A stretch of 64,000 nucleotides of DNA, taken from contig NC_134018.1 in the NCBI RefSeq assembly GCF_040712315.1, forward strand, positions 19,550,835 through 19,614,834, in the 5' to 3' direction. The translations under genes were made by a program, and so were the position numbers. The notes below the pieces were generated by a model. It saw only the letters and a program-made list of their open reading frames with translations. It searched no databases and was not told the origin of the DNA. Numbering within the stretch: the stretch's first letter is position 1; every line of letters begins with the position of its first letter. Shown here piece after piece: positions 59,201-64,000 of this stretch. Source of the stretch: Castanea sativa. Lineage: Eukaryota; Streptophyta; Magnoliopsida; Fagales; Fagaceae.

Positions 59201-59809
59201 TAAATTAGATTTTACCCATGTCATCAACATTTATAAAATAAAATTTAAAAAAAAAAAAAAAACATTGACTATCACAATTTTGGTATCTATTCAAATTATT
59301 GATGATGTGACAAATTTCAATCCCCTCATTTCAAAATAAATGGATAAAATTTTAGGAACTCCGTAGTTGAGCTATACTAGTAAGAACTTTGGAGGATCCA
59401 ACTCCCTGTTTCACAGGTCGTATTGTAAAGAATTAACATTCTTTAATAACTTCATATCGAAAATCGCAAATCAAGACTCGATTAAAAAGTCGATAATGCA
59501 ATCTAAATTAAATCTAAAATATCAAACAGATTAGCATAAAATAACATTAAGCATTTTACTTCGTAATGCAATTGATGGAACCCACGAAAAAATCATACAC
59601 AGCACAATTGCATGTTAGATGGATATAGATTTTTCTGAAATTTCTTGGATTGTGATGAAAAGTCCAGAAATATTTGGTTGAATTTGATTTTTTTTTTTTT
59701 TTTTTTTTGAAGAAATAAAAAGTTATGGGCTGGTAGGGGCTTGCCTGAGGGAGCGATTTGATAGGTTGAGAGAACCGGACGTTCGTGCAGCTTTAAGCAG
59801 CCGATCCAT
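25564..59809 (-). CDS. LRR protein, LRRC40 / At3g15410 type; 21 exons, 583 aa
   Basis: Coding exons from 5' to 3': 59745-59809, 49631-49694, 49364-49500, 49158-49244, 45278-45353, 44249-44323, 44056-44125, 43886-43963, 43714-43774, 43506-43584, 40777-40867, 40293-40353, 40141-40208, 39945-40015, 33364-33501, 30063-30167, 29264-29388, 29016-29112, 28170-28244, 27413-27468, 25564-25636. They sum to 1,752 nt with no stop and matching phases. The protein starts [20 protein letters not shown] and ends [11 protein letters not shown] block 1 spans residues about 45-310 ([55 protein letters not shown]). A linker follows at about 315-360 ([18 protein letters not shown]), then LRR block 2 at about 362-560. 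There is no signal peptide or membrane segment, so it is probably an intracellular scaffold of unknown role. Length and ends agree with the family as I remember it. Intron 1 uses a GC donor (AG|GCAAGC); all others are GT-AG. Introns total about 32.5 kb and are TE-filled. Confidence 0.93.
26288..26701. mobile_element. MITE-like foldback in intron 20
   Basis: The left end reads TTAACTGTTTTTTTC followed by TTTTGTTTTCAAAAAC. The reverse complement of the right end reads TAACAGTTTTTGTTTTC. Long A/T-rich inverted ends about 410 bp apart suggest a non-autonomous DNA transposon. No TSD was assigned. Confidence 0.5.
28478..28592 (+). mobile_element. SINE-like element in intron 18
   Basis: CAATGAGCTCTAGTTCAACT (A-box-like TAGTTCAACTGG) is followed by GAGGTCATGGGTCCAATGAC (degenerate B box) and an A-rich tail to 28,592. 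A related copy begins near 41,229 and a weaker one near 36,722. Confidence 0.5.
29824..29845 (+). repeat. Poly(G) tract, 22 bp, intron 16
   Basis: An uninterrupted run of 22 G lies on the plus strand, which is C22 in the LRR gene transcript. Such runs are hard to sequence, so the length may be imprecise. Confidence 0.8.
31510..31920 (+). repeat. 121-bp tandem repeat in intron 15
   Basis: The marker TATGAGTATTAGACTAGG begins at 31,571, 31,692 and 31,813, giving an exact 121-bp period. A first, shorter unit (about 105 bp, lacking GGGTGTGGGGTAGATCTG) starts near 31,510, and a last partial one runs from about 31,857. Middle units are nearly identical, so amplification is recent. There is no spacer diversity, which excludes a CRISPR-type array. 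Confidence 0.9.
32295..32808. repeat. Inverted repeat pair in intron 15
   Basis: The left arm 32,295-32,342 (core CCACCACCATCCCCAACTCT) and right arm 32,758-32,808 (core GAGTTGGGGATGGTGGTGG) are inverted copies of about 48 bp with few differences, 415 bp apart. They could form a long hairpin in the pre-mRNA or be ends of an unclassified element. Confidence 0.75.
33085..33175 (-). mobile_element. SINE/LINE tail-like remnant in intron 15
   Basis: On the minus strand, CAAGGTGGAGAGTAGTTCAA leads to ACCTACCAGGTGC and a final AATAAAAAAG. A related piece at about 41,020-41,115 has the same GGTGGAGTG and CACCT parts next to a T run. The class is uncertain. Confidence 0.35.
33294..33311 (+). repeat. 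Poly(C) tract, 18 bp, near exon 15 donor
   Basis: Eighteen C on the plus strand give a G18 run in the LRR pre-mRNA, starting about 52 nt downstream of the exon 15 donor at 33,363. An A12 run lies between them. Confidence 0.85.
34355..36410 (-). mobile_element. Internally deleted LINE in intron 14
   Basis: The minus strand starts [14 protein letters not shown] at 36,406 and carries the APE endonuclease ([45 protein letters not shown]). A linker follows ([17 protein letters not shown]), then the start of the RT ([30 protein letters not shown]). The catalytic RT core is absent, and the sequence passes to a short LINE 3' end (GGTTGTGCCCTTTTGCGC, then ATTTATTTAAAAAAA). Stops and small shifts occur at about 36,180, 35,300 and 35,118. 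A 33-bp segment, AGATTAGAAAAAGTAAAACA and onward, is present twice (34,496 and 34,571) at the deletion. No TSD was found. The family is close to, but not the same as, the intron-1 LINE. Confidence 0.8.
37424..38429 (+). mobile_element. Solo-type LTR (Copia-like) in intron 14
   Basis: The segment begins TGTTAGGACATATGTG. It has a probable TATA box (CATATAAAAGG near 37,804) and several CTCGACAG/TGTCGAGG inverted motifs at about 37,626-37,730. It ends either with ATCACA at 38,403 or with GGCCTATCA at 38,429. The TG...CA ends, about 1-kb size and promoter-like content fit an LTR. No primer-binding site or internal domain follows; LINE sequence begins directly at about 38,430. I recall similar LTRs from Fagaceae Copia elements. 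The 5-bp sequence ACAAG precedes it (37,419-37,423). Confidence 0.65.
38430..39647 (+). mobile_element. 5'-truncated LINE with poly(A) in intron 14
   Basis: An open frame to 39,562 encodes the C-terminal third of ORF2, starting at [20 protein letters not shown]. Then come [17 protein letters not shown], a zf-RVT module ([37 protein letters not shown]) and [16 protein letters not shown]. The 3' end has GTACATTCCCTATGTACGGG and TTACTTATC, followed by A10. It is a close relative of the full-length LINE in intron 1 but in the opposite orientation, sense to the plus strand. The RT core and endonuclease are missing, so it is inactive. Confidence 0.85.
41229..41345 (+). mobile_element. SINE-like element in intron 10
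   Basis: TAAGCTCTAGTTCATATAGC, a short G/A-rich middle, then GGATGAGGTCATGGATTCAA (B-box-like GGATTCAA) and an A/T-rich tail. It is the same family as the copy at 28,478. Confidence 0.45.
41456..42689 (-). mobile_element. TRIM-like non-autonomous LTR element with nested SINE
   Basis: Two related direct repeats, 41,456-41,912 and 42,407-42,689, flank 494 bp of non-coding DNA. Both begin TGTT on the plus strand and share GCTACATCTT, TACAATGGAC-like text, GTGGTATTGCAAA and GTATTCTACAAAACCATGGT. Next to the upper repeat, the minus strand reads TGGTATCAAAGTC, a slightly altered initiator-Met tRNA primer-binding site, just inside the LTR. This gives minus orientation, LTRs of about 285-295 bp (without the SINE) and a total near 1.2 kb, as in TRIM elements. 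The lower LTR is interrupted by a SINE at 41,651-41,812. No clear 5-bp TSD was seen. Confidence 0.7.
41651..41812 (-). mobile_element. tRNA-derived SINE nested in the TRIM LTR
   Basis: The minus strand starts AGAGGTCGAGTCTTGGTGTG and has an A-box-like GATGGCAAGTGCC and a B-box GGGTTCAAGTCC. It ends TGCATTGGGTACGACCTC. The head and the TTGGGTACGACC tail recall the plant Au-type SINEs, from memory. It splits homology between the two LTRs, showing it inserted after the TRIM element. Confidence 0.7.
42914..43215 (+). mobile_element. Decayed LINE fragment (zf-RVT region) in intron 10
   Basis: The broken frame reads [20 protein letters not shown], then [17 protein letters not shown], with later IIWREQND. 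This matches the C-terminal part of ORF2 in the LINEs at 38,430 and 49,842. It has stops and no clear poly(A). Confidence 0.7.
44768..44975. mobile_element. MITE with TCA target duplication, intron 5
   Basis: The left end GGCTCCGTTTGGATA and the reverse complement of the right end GTGTGCGTTCGCATA are imperfect inverted repeats. TCA flanks both sides (44,765-44,767 and 44,976-44,978). The interior has the repeated motif ATGAACAGT (three copies). The 208-bp length fits a MITE of a common plant family. Confidence 0.6.
45800..46333 (+). mobile_element. 5'-truncated LINE in intron 4 (copy A)
   Basis: The open frame 45,855-46,226 reads [20 protein letters not shown], then [18 protein letters not shown] and [18 protein letters not shown]. 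This is the ORF2 C-terminus of the local LINE family. It ends with TTACTTATCAAAAATTAAAT near 46,316-46,335, the family's 3' signature. Confidence 0.8.
46790..47690. repeat. GC-rich TE-like block with (TA)n and poly(A)
   Basis: A TA microsatellite (about 47,038-47,084) and an A run of roughly 36 (47,239-47,274) are followed by an unusually GC-rich stretch (47,280-47,660). This stretch contains overlapping GTGTCGGACAC palindromes (47,620-47,645) and ends GTGTCGGTGCAACCTAGAG. The left margin ATGATGCATGGACATGG is vaguely an inverted match to the right margin. The base composition differs sharply from the rest of the intron. I interpret it as an unclassified DNA transposon or foldback element; open stretches here are low-complexity artefacts. 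Confidence 0.4.
47715..48780 (+). mobile_element. Decayed LINE fragment in intron 4 (copy B)
   Basis: Broken coding similarity to the ORF2 C-terminus starts near 47,730 ([16 protein letters not shown]). It later shows [37 protein letters not shown] and [12 protein letters not shown], to 48,696. The zf-RVT Cys/His pattern is partly lost. It lies in the same intron and orientation as copy A. Confidence 0.7.
49929..53579 (-). CDS. LINE ORF2: endonuclease, reverse transcriptase, zf-RVT
   Basis: An open frame of 1,216 residues. Residues 1-230 are an APE-type endonuclease ([43 protein letters not shown]). Residues about 450-760 are the reverse transcriptase: [71 protein letters not shown] and the catalytic [10 protein letters not shown]. 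Then come RYLGLPLG, the [12 protein letters not shown] segment and a zinc-binding zf-RVT module ([37 protein letters not shown]) near residue 1,075. No RNase H domain is present. The start ATG overlaps the stop of the preceding 100-codon ORF as ATGA. The protein nicks target DNA and primes reverse transcription there. All key residues are intact, so this copy may be active. Confidence 0.93.
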   Translation of the reverse strand: MNLKIISWNVRGLNDRDKRLRVRNLVRRWKPDVICIQETKMELITRDVIHSLWRGQHVDWSYLGSCGASGGVLLMWDTRVVNKEEEAVGRFSVSCRFTSVSDQFVWVFTGIYGPNSVRDRRFLWEELFGLNSWWNVPWCVGGDFNVVRFPSERSGSTSFTTAMREFSNFIFEQGLIDIPLQGGSFTWSNIREVALKARLDRFLFSADWDDKFPSVSQQRLPRLLSDHFPIVLEGGSFQSGRRPFRFENMWLKDERFVERVRSWWASYNVQGAPSFVLAYKLKLLKNDLKKWNVEVFGNVEDRVRKLWQELRDLEMIEDSRTLVVEERLELERVRGELEKVTLMEEICWRQKSRVLCSREGDTKFFHRIANSHRRFNSIDRLMVDGELSSDSEAIAGCISHFYRQLYAETVAHRPLLDDVEFSCISEDDALWLDRPFDEEEVFGVISDFKGDKAPGPDGFSMVFFESCWCLLKAEIMAVFQNFHTQAVFEKSLNTSFLALIPKKVDAVEIKDFRPISLVGGIYKIISKVLANRLRRVAHGLISNSQNAFVKGRQILDSFLIASECIDSRLKSGVPGVLCKLDVEKAYDHVSWGFLMYMLQRCGFSEKWRKWIMCCISTVKFSILINGSPSDFFGSSRGIRQGDPLSPLLFDIVMEGLSRLLDVAVTSGQFSGFSVGNSAGNSVMVSHLLFADDTLIFCDADSSHIACLRAILARFEEVSGLRINLGKFELVPIGEVYNMDVLVGMLGCRLSSLPLRYLGLPLGAKFKELSIWNPILEKMEMRLAGWKRLYLSKGGGKVTLIKSTLSSLPTYFLSLLPLPGKVANRMEKLQRDFLWSGLNGDSKLHLVNWAQVCKPLQVGGLGIRRLRSFNAALLGKWLWRYGMETDALWRRVIAVKYGNDWGGWCTKKVTSAYGVSLWRHIRSGWTRFSKLLMYDVGDGTRVKFWKHVWCGDRTFQEAFPELYCISRTKDSSVAEVMCWSGGRIHWDAKFRRPPQDWEQESFDRFMDMVYSSTVRGLGPDRLCWKPARSRGFEVRDFYLSFYPPTTLPFPWKLVWKSKVPPRVAFFSWSASLGKILTTDNLHKRRVLVLDWCYMCKNCGESVDHLLLHCPIACELWSLVFCLFGIHWVMPQKVIELFESWQGKFGRHRNIELWRIVPHCLLWCIWRERNERCFEGCERSILEIKSLFLHTLLDWSVVFCHFSCSSLPILLDRCNLGY
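53576..53878 (-). CDS. LINE middle ORF, 100 residues
   Basis: The protein begins [20 protein letters not shown] and continues [20 protein letters not shown], then [11 protein letters not shown], a Lys/Gln-rich part and a hydrophilic tail ending VVVHQ. It overlaps the end of ORF1 by 14 nt in another frame and its stop overlaps the ORF2 start (ATGA). I do not recognise a domain. Two explanations are open: a real third ORF translated by termination-reinitiation, or the C-terminal end of ORF1 split off by a frameshift. Confidence 0.6.
   Translation of the reverse strand: MESGDGNNLSLWVTNRIKAFRKSVGTSLEGFEEQITGLLLAIEAKKKDKKLKAVDDQMKHGKSGQKGQRELKNLLTSLNVEVGSTKPRNISKERAVVVHQ
53865..55796 (-). CDS. 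LINE ORF1, 643 residues
   Basis: The N-terminal 130 residues form a compact domain ([75 protein letters not shown]). This type recurs in plant LINE ORF1 proteins and differs from the DUF4283/zinc-knuckle ORF1 at 15,308. A long Pro/Ser/Val-rich low-complexity region follows, then a C-terminal acidic part ([20 protein letters not shown]). There is no zinc knuckle. It presumably binds the LINE RNA; this is inferred from position. The ATG at 55,796 is preceded by a leader of about 240 nt to the TSD. Confidence 0.8.
   Translation of the reverse strand: MGGSRSFFIESKLFQLVVEEGGSFFSLKIFERGKYFMHSVFMGRNAASWLMQSLEQMGIGVNPKHFFTLRDGDSAYTVQQGSNPFGQFILVTELKVGRMRRSIIIPTGKAQQGWRAFGIELQRMLEPSHYALGSKALPYKAKLGSEIHPSRSFAETVKAPVQVRKPLHQPSIRETEKFQVVENTTQPPRDEVGIQVVAFEAPADNALPIAVGGVEGSHRSINGDARLKEKIPEQNKFRLNNLNLKAVDSGRERQIRRSGWLRKGLTVEVNEFGKRRVSWQRYRGDKQAVKWVAREEISAQVVNKGMDNGPFEAHAVKCCPGPMLTSPFVFEAGACSKQSELIPSPGLTGPFVEDGKLESSTSGLSAISNGVTVSVSSVLGSLPPRRTTKAPMANLGSTSPISALEVPGGSGSCVPVSPSCLTQPPTVPILTSEVVQDVCEVGSSTVAPICTSVEPVEMKVMSSGDLIEQLVEMSSSPTKTKEEDDELLGPEVRATEHEASDGKVVFNHSPTIRELVSDLDKSWGNSKEWMLQLRDGRQVVIPLALYRSPESVSDCSVTDVEAVTGNDTFINDGQMVSWAEDCDGLVDSWSIVKEAEEEMGDFDERLMSWECSGKPLEVVPLATEVPLELECSSERGGWVYGVG
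56307..57103. mobile_element. 797-bp non-autonomous DNA transposon, TTA TSD, intron 1
   Basis: The left terminus TGTGGCGTTTGGTACAGG and the reverse complement of the right terminus TGTGGTGTTTGGTACGGG match at 16 of 18 positions. TTA flanks both ends (56,304-56,306 and 57,104-57,106). Subterminal motifs of the form GGGAAT occur many times in both orientations. Three-base TTA duplication with such ends fits a PIF/Harbinger-type MITE. There is no coding sequence. Confidence 0.8.
57110..59740. other. Remainder of intron 1
   Basis: No genes are supported. LINE-tail-like pieces occur at 58,025-58,045 (minus: TTACTTATA then A run) and 58,865-58,892 (GACTTATC then A run). A tRNA-SINE-like patch at about 58,630-58,700 is too weak to call. 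Poly(T) and poly(A) runs occur near 59,249 and 59,692. Confidence 0.4.
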
Positions 59810-59990
59810 GAAGAGAACGCTCCTCGTTCATGCGCTGCAGTTTGAGTTTTCCTTTCAGATCAGAAGTCTGAGATGGTACATTTGATTTTACTTTAGAAAG
59901 ATGGCAGTTGAGTTTTTGCTATCAGATCAGAAGTCTCAGATAGAAATTTTGAACCGGGTATTTCGGACATTTCGTTTTTTTTTTTTTTTT
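59810..59990 (-). promoter_or_regulatory. 5' leader region of the LRR gene
   Basis: This lies upstream of the ATG at 59,809. It contains a 66-bp-spaced direct repeat: CAGATCAGAAGTCTGAGA near 59,856 and ATCAGATCAGAAGTCTCAGA near 59,921. An 18-T run follows near 59,972. No convincing TATA box or start site was found. The direct repeat is probably leader or promoter sequence; its role is unknown. Confidence 0.35.
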
Positions 59991-60559
59991 TTTATACATT
60001 TCTCCATCCTATTATATGTCCATGTGTACAGGTGAATTTTCTTTCTAGAATCTTAAACTAAATTCTTACTTCCATATTTCATAAGCATTTATATTTGTCT
60101 TTTTTTTTTTCTTTTTTTTAGTTTTTTTTAATGTCTTTTATTTAGGCCCATTTGATAATGTTATTCTAGTAACTTTATTTAAGTGTTGTTAAAATACGTG
60201 TGGGTAAAAAAGTGTTATAGAAACTAATCTCTGAGCACGCACCTGAACGCGTGCTCAAAGATTAGTATTCCATAATTATTATCCGTTTTTGCCAATTTTG
60301 TTTATGCAACAATCAACATGCTATTGATTGAAAGACAATGCTATAATTTAGTATTAATCTTTAAAGGAGAAAAAAAAAGATCCTCTGAATAAATCTTATA
60401 AATAGTGCATAGATTAAAAATGCATAATGAAATTGTAACAATAAAACTACTTACAAAATACATGTGATCACTGTTACAAAATCTATTATGAAGAAGTTGA
60501 TGGATCAATGTAGAAAGTTAAATATTTACATCAGGTAAAATTGTTAAATAATTCACTAC

Positions 60560-60756
60560 GAGTTTGTTTGAGATTCACTTATTTTGTTGAAACTAAAATT
60601 TTTTTGTTGAAAGTCCTATAGATAAAAGTAAAAATTAGCTAAAATAGTATAGTAGAACTTATAAATAGTACCAAAAAATACAGTGGGCCCATAAATAGTA
60701 GCAAAAATAAGCTGAATAGTAAAATAAGTTGGCCTTTTAAGCTGAGCCAAACGCAC
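60560..60756. mobile_element. MITE-like element, ACTAC flanks
   Basis: The right end reverse-complements to GTGCGTTTGGCTCAGCTTAA, and the left end reads GAGTTTGTTTGAGATTCACT. ACTAC flanks both sides (60,555-60,559 and 60,757-60,761). Inside is the repeat motif ATAAATAGTA(C/G)CAAAAA. The ends are imperfect. Confidence 0.5.
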
Positions 60757-60803
60757 ACTACATCTGAAACATGGAATAAGTAAACTTATTAATATTATGC
60801 CAG

Positions 60804-60879
60804 CTACGGTGGAGAAGTTGGTGGAGCAATATTATTTGTTCCACATTCTAATTGCTTTCCAGCAACATTTGCCACGAAC
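60804..60879 (-). other. Possible last exon of an upstream neighbour
   Basis: After a TATCATAG acceptor the minus strand encodes FVANVAGKQLECGTNNIAPP and TSPP, then TAG. A preceding piece at about 61,010-61,065 could read FNSQAEVDYFTYTEL but then meets TGA. I do not recognise the protein. If real, a gene on the same strand ends about 1 kb upstream of the LRR start codon; if not, it is a chance open stretch. Confidence 0.2.
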
Positions 60880-61474
60880 CTATGATACAAAATGTGTTAG
60901 TTTGTGTTATTAATAAAGACATTAAAACGTACACAATAATTATAAATACAATAAACATCAAGCATAAATTTGTGAAATGAAATATTTGAACTAACCTTGT
61001 GATGATATTTCATAGCTCCGTGTATGTGAAATAGTCTACTTCAGCTTGGGAGTTGAAGAACTATCATTTAATTACCAAAATTTTTTTAAAAATTTATATA
61101 AAAACTATGTAATTAAGTTTTTTTTTTTTTAAAGTAGATATGGTAATGATTTGTATCGCATTGTCCTTGACCCTCATTTTCTGTTTGTCTTTACTGTTTT
61201 GGATGTTCAAAATTGCATCATCCTTGGGTTTTTTTTTTTTTTTTTTTTTTCTCATGGATATTGGAAACCACATTGTCCTTGATTTTCATTCTCCGTTTGT
61301 CTTTGTTGGCATGAGTGTTAGAAATCACACCAGCCCACATTTTTCCTTTGTCTTTATTTTTTAGGTAAGAATTAATTTAGAGCATTTATTATAATTGTTT
61401 TGCTTCACTCATCTTGGTTGAGAAAAGCAATTGTGCAAAGAATTGCTTAAATAAATATAATAAAAAGTAGCACT

Positions 61475-61481
<7 letters not shown>

Positions 61482-61546
<65 letters not shown>
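61482..61546 (+). repeat. (AT)n microsatellite
   Basis: About 32 uninterrupted AT units. Confidence 0.95.
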
Positions 61547-61548
<2 letters not shown>

Positions 61549-61614
61549 AGAAAGCCCTTCCTAACAATGTAATGTGACCATCAACTTTTCTAAAACATTT
61601 TATTTCATAACCTC

Positions 61615-61968
61615 AAGAGAATGTTTGGTTTACTATAATGTGTCCTTGATGTGATGCCTACCTACTCATCAATCACGGTATTTAGCTGACTTGCACTAAT
61701 GGATCGCTATTGTACTGGAATTAGTCTCTCACCTTTTTCATGTTGTCAACTAATCTTTTTAATGTTCGATTCTACTCTATGTTAGAACATTTCTATGATT
61801 TTTGGTTTATTTTATTTTTCTAACATTACCAAAATCTAAAATCATAAAATATATTACATAATCTTATTTTCATTACCTTCCTAAACAATGTAATGTTGTA
61901 TTATTGTACTTAGATTACACTAATGTAATATTACGGTGTAATGTAACATGGCAAGCCAAACACCCCGA
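61615..61968. mobile_element. MITE-like element with TGTTTGG ends
   Basis: The left end GAGAATGTTTGGTTTACTAT and the reverse complement of the right end CGGGGTGTTTGGCTTGCCAT are similar. Both are followed by ATAATGT / GTTACATT text. The interior repeats TAATGTAAT. No TSD was fixed. Confidence 0.45.
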
Positions 61969-61969
61969 A

Positions 61970-64000
61970 GGAGTTTCTTTTACCTAAAGTATCAGATATT
62001 CACACATTGTTGTTAAAATCATGATCCATATTATAGATCATAAAATCCTACTTGTCCAAAAAATTTAGGATCAATGCATATGGTTTGGAGTCAAGGATAG
62101 CATGTAGGATCGGATCATACAATCCCACTTAAAACCAAATTTTCTTTGGGCTTTTAGTAGTCCAGTTAACCCCAATAAAAAAACAACCACCCAATAGGCC
62201 CTTATAATTCTAGAAACCTACCCCTTTGAAAAATGAAAATATAAAAAATATCTTAATTAAAAATAAAAAATAAAAACTCAATGAAAATATCAATACTCAC
62301 AATCACTTTCTTAGTTTCTTTCCCTCCTCTCCAAAATCCAAATCACTACATTAGGAGACCCCAAATTGAGTTTGTGTTGTTTATTAGGATAAATGAAAAA
62401 CATTTATGCTTGGCTTTTTAATTTAAAAACTTATGGATATTGGATTGAGAATTAATTTTCTTGTGAATTAGCTTAGGCTTAGTGTTTGCGTTTTATAATA
62501 AATAATTATATTATGTTTGCTTCTTGTCTATTTAAGGGTTCAATTTCAATTTTAAATGATTGTGACAACATTTATGCTTGGTGTTGGATGTTGTGTACAT
62601 GTTTGCTTGTTGTGATGCAGGCTGAGACCCATTGGGTTAGCTAAGTCAAAGATTCAACCAAATGATAAGATGGATAGCTCCAAGATGCCACTCAACAGGA
62701 GGTAGTAGATGTCATTCAACACTACTAATTGAGGATGTCACTCAACACAACCAAGTTAAACACTTGATTGTTAGGATGAGTCATTCAACTCCAAAGCAAT
62801 GACACTTGCAAATAATTTTTTTGAATAAAAACTCCCTCCCTTTTTTTGATTTCTCGTTGATATTTATAAGTGAATACATTATATGTAAAATAAATGCTTG
62901 ACAGCTTCCAATTAATGTAGATTACAGCCCTCTAAATTGACTTCACATCACCTTATGATCAAATTTATTAGGTTAGAGTAACTACCAACAGGACTCATAA
63001 TTAACTTTGATTTAATAATAAAAATAAATAGAAGACAATCGGACTCGTAAATAAATAATACATATCGCTAACGTGACTGCAACATAAGTTGTCACCATGC
63101 TCTTGCATTATCTTGTCTATTTAGGAGTTTGTTTGTTTTATAATTCCATAGATTACTTCTTTTGAGTATGTCTTTGGCTTTTTTTTTTTTTTTATGTAAT
63201 TTAGTCTATATTTTTTAATGTTGCTATTTGGCATAACTTAAGCTAGAATTTGTATCTTGGTGTATGGTTGGTCTTGTTGCAGTTTTGACACTTTGTTGTT
63301 AACTAATCATTTACTAGACTTTTAGGATAAATTGGATTAAAAATTAATTATATTTTTTTTTCTTTGGTACGGATGTAGTTATGTATGATATACAAGTTAC
63401 ATGTATATTGCTGCAGAATTTTGTTCTCTATGGATAAATTCATAATTTATGTGGTTATTCAACATACAAATTCGCCACTAATTTGTTTATAGCTTCTTCT
63501 TTTTTCTATATATATATAAAGAGTGAGATCTTATAATCTTACAATTTGATTCGATCTAACCCTCAAACTTTTGACAACCTTGGATTCACGAAATTTTTCT
63601 ATACTTTTGCATGTTTTTAAATTAATTCTCAACTTCTAGAAAAATTCTGATTAGAACCAATAAACTTGTAATCCGATTCAATTCACACTCTATTTGTGTC
63701 TTTATTAATTAAAAGTGACAAAAAAATCACATAAGTTGTGACTAAAACCTATCTAAACATAACAATTGTTACATATGAAACTATAAGACCTATGGTGCAA
63801 TATATGAGATTTGTGAAATTATCTAAAAATCATTCAGTTAGTCATTACTGTAGACACCCCCATTTTGTATTTCTTTAAATCTCAAGTTCTTGGTCTCAAA
63901 GAAGAATCATCTCAAAAGCCATTGTTACAGGCTTGACCATTCATTCAAACCTTAAAGGGGACTCTACCTAATAAGGTGTATGACACTTCCCATTACAAAG
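61970..64000. other. AT-rich spacer at the window end
   Basis: I found no gene, recognisable mobile element or strong repeat here. The text near 62,630-62,790 repeats GTCA(T/C)TCAAC loosely. Confidence 0.5.

Overview
The window is nuclear DNA from a seed plant, most likely a woody eudicot. The evidence is many short exons with GT-AG introns, very AT-rich spacers, and abundant plant-type L1 LINEs, a Mutator-like (MULE) transposase, LTR remnants, tRNA-derived SINEs and MITE-like elements. The repeat style (LINE tails ending TTACTTATC-poly(A), an LTR rich in CTCGACAG) resembles Fagaceae, but that is inference from memory. I see no bacterial, organellar or viral genes, no rRNA or tRNA gene, and no CRISPR.

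Layout. (1) 1-6,770: a graveyard of gene fragments. It holds the 3' end of a CC-NBS-LRR resistance gene with repeatedly duplicated acidic tail exons, three clean consecutive exons of methylmalonate-semialdehyde dehydrogenase, a VPS8-like piece, a tRNA-derived SINE and an orphan EF-hand ORF. (2) About 7,100-13,770: a MULE region on the minus strand. It has a 949-codon transposase frame broken by two TGA codons, a 204-residue companion ORF, a 10-bp satellite, and two different tandem arrays built around ACTCGAGT palindromes on either side of the transposase. (3) 15,215-19,075: an internally deleted L1-type LINE with poly(A) tail and 16-bp target-site duplication. (4) 19,076-25,440: AT-rich intergenic DNA with a palindromic foldback, a duplicated 0.4-kb segment and microsatellites. 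(5) 25,564-59,809, minus strand: one real and apparently intact host gene. It encodes a 583-residue leucine-rich-repeat protein of the LRRC40 / Arabidopsis At3g15410 type in 21 coding exons, spread over 34 kb because its introns are full of transposons. Those introns hold a full-length three-ORF LINE, at least five other LINE copies or fragments, an LTR of solo type, a small non-autonomous LTR element with a nested SINE, MITEs and a 121-bp tandem array. (6) 59,810-64,000: the 5' leader region, a possible last exon of a neighbouring gene, MITEs, a long AT microsatellite and otherwise empty AT-rich DNA.

How it fits together. Only the LRR gene looks like a working host gene: all 20 introns keep phase, all splice sites are AG/GT except one GC donor at intron 1, and the joined frame has no stop. 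The LINE in its first intron is the freshest mobile element, with open ORFs, an intact RT FADD motif and a 17-bp target-site duplication. The other elements are broken. I did not find a clearly new biological system. The most unusual items are the three overlapping ORFs of the intron-1 LINE, the hairpin-forming 114-bp and 100-bp arrays around the MULE transposase, the MULE companion ORF, and the TE-inflated but coding-intact LRR gene.
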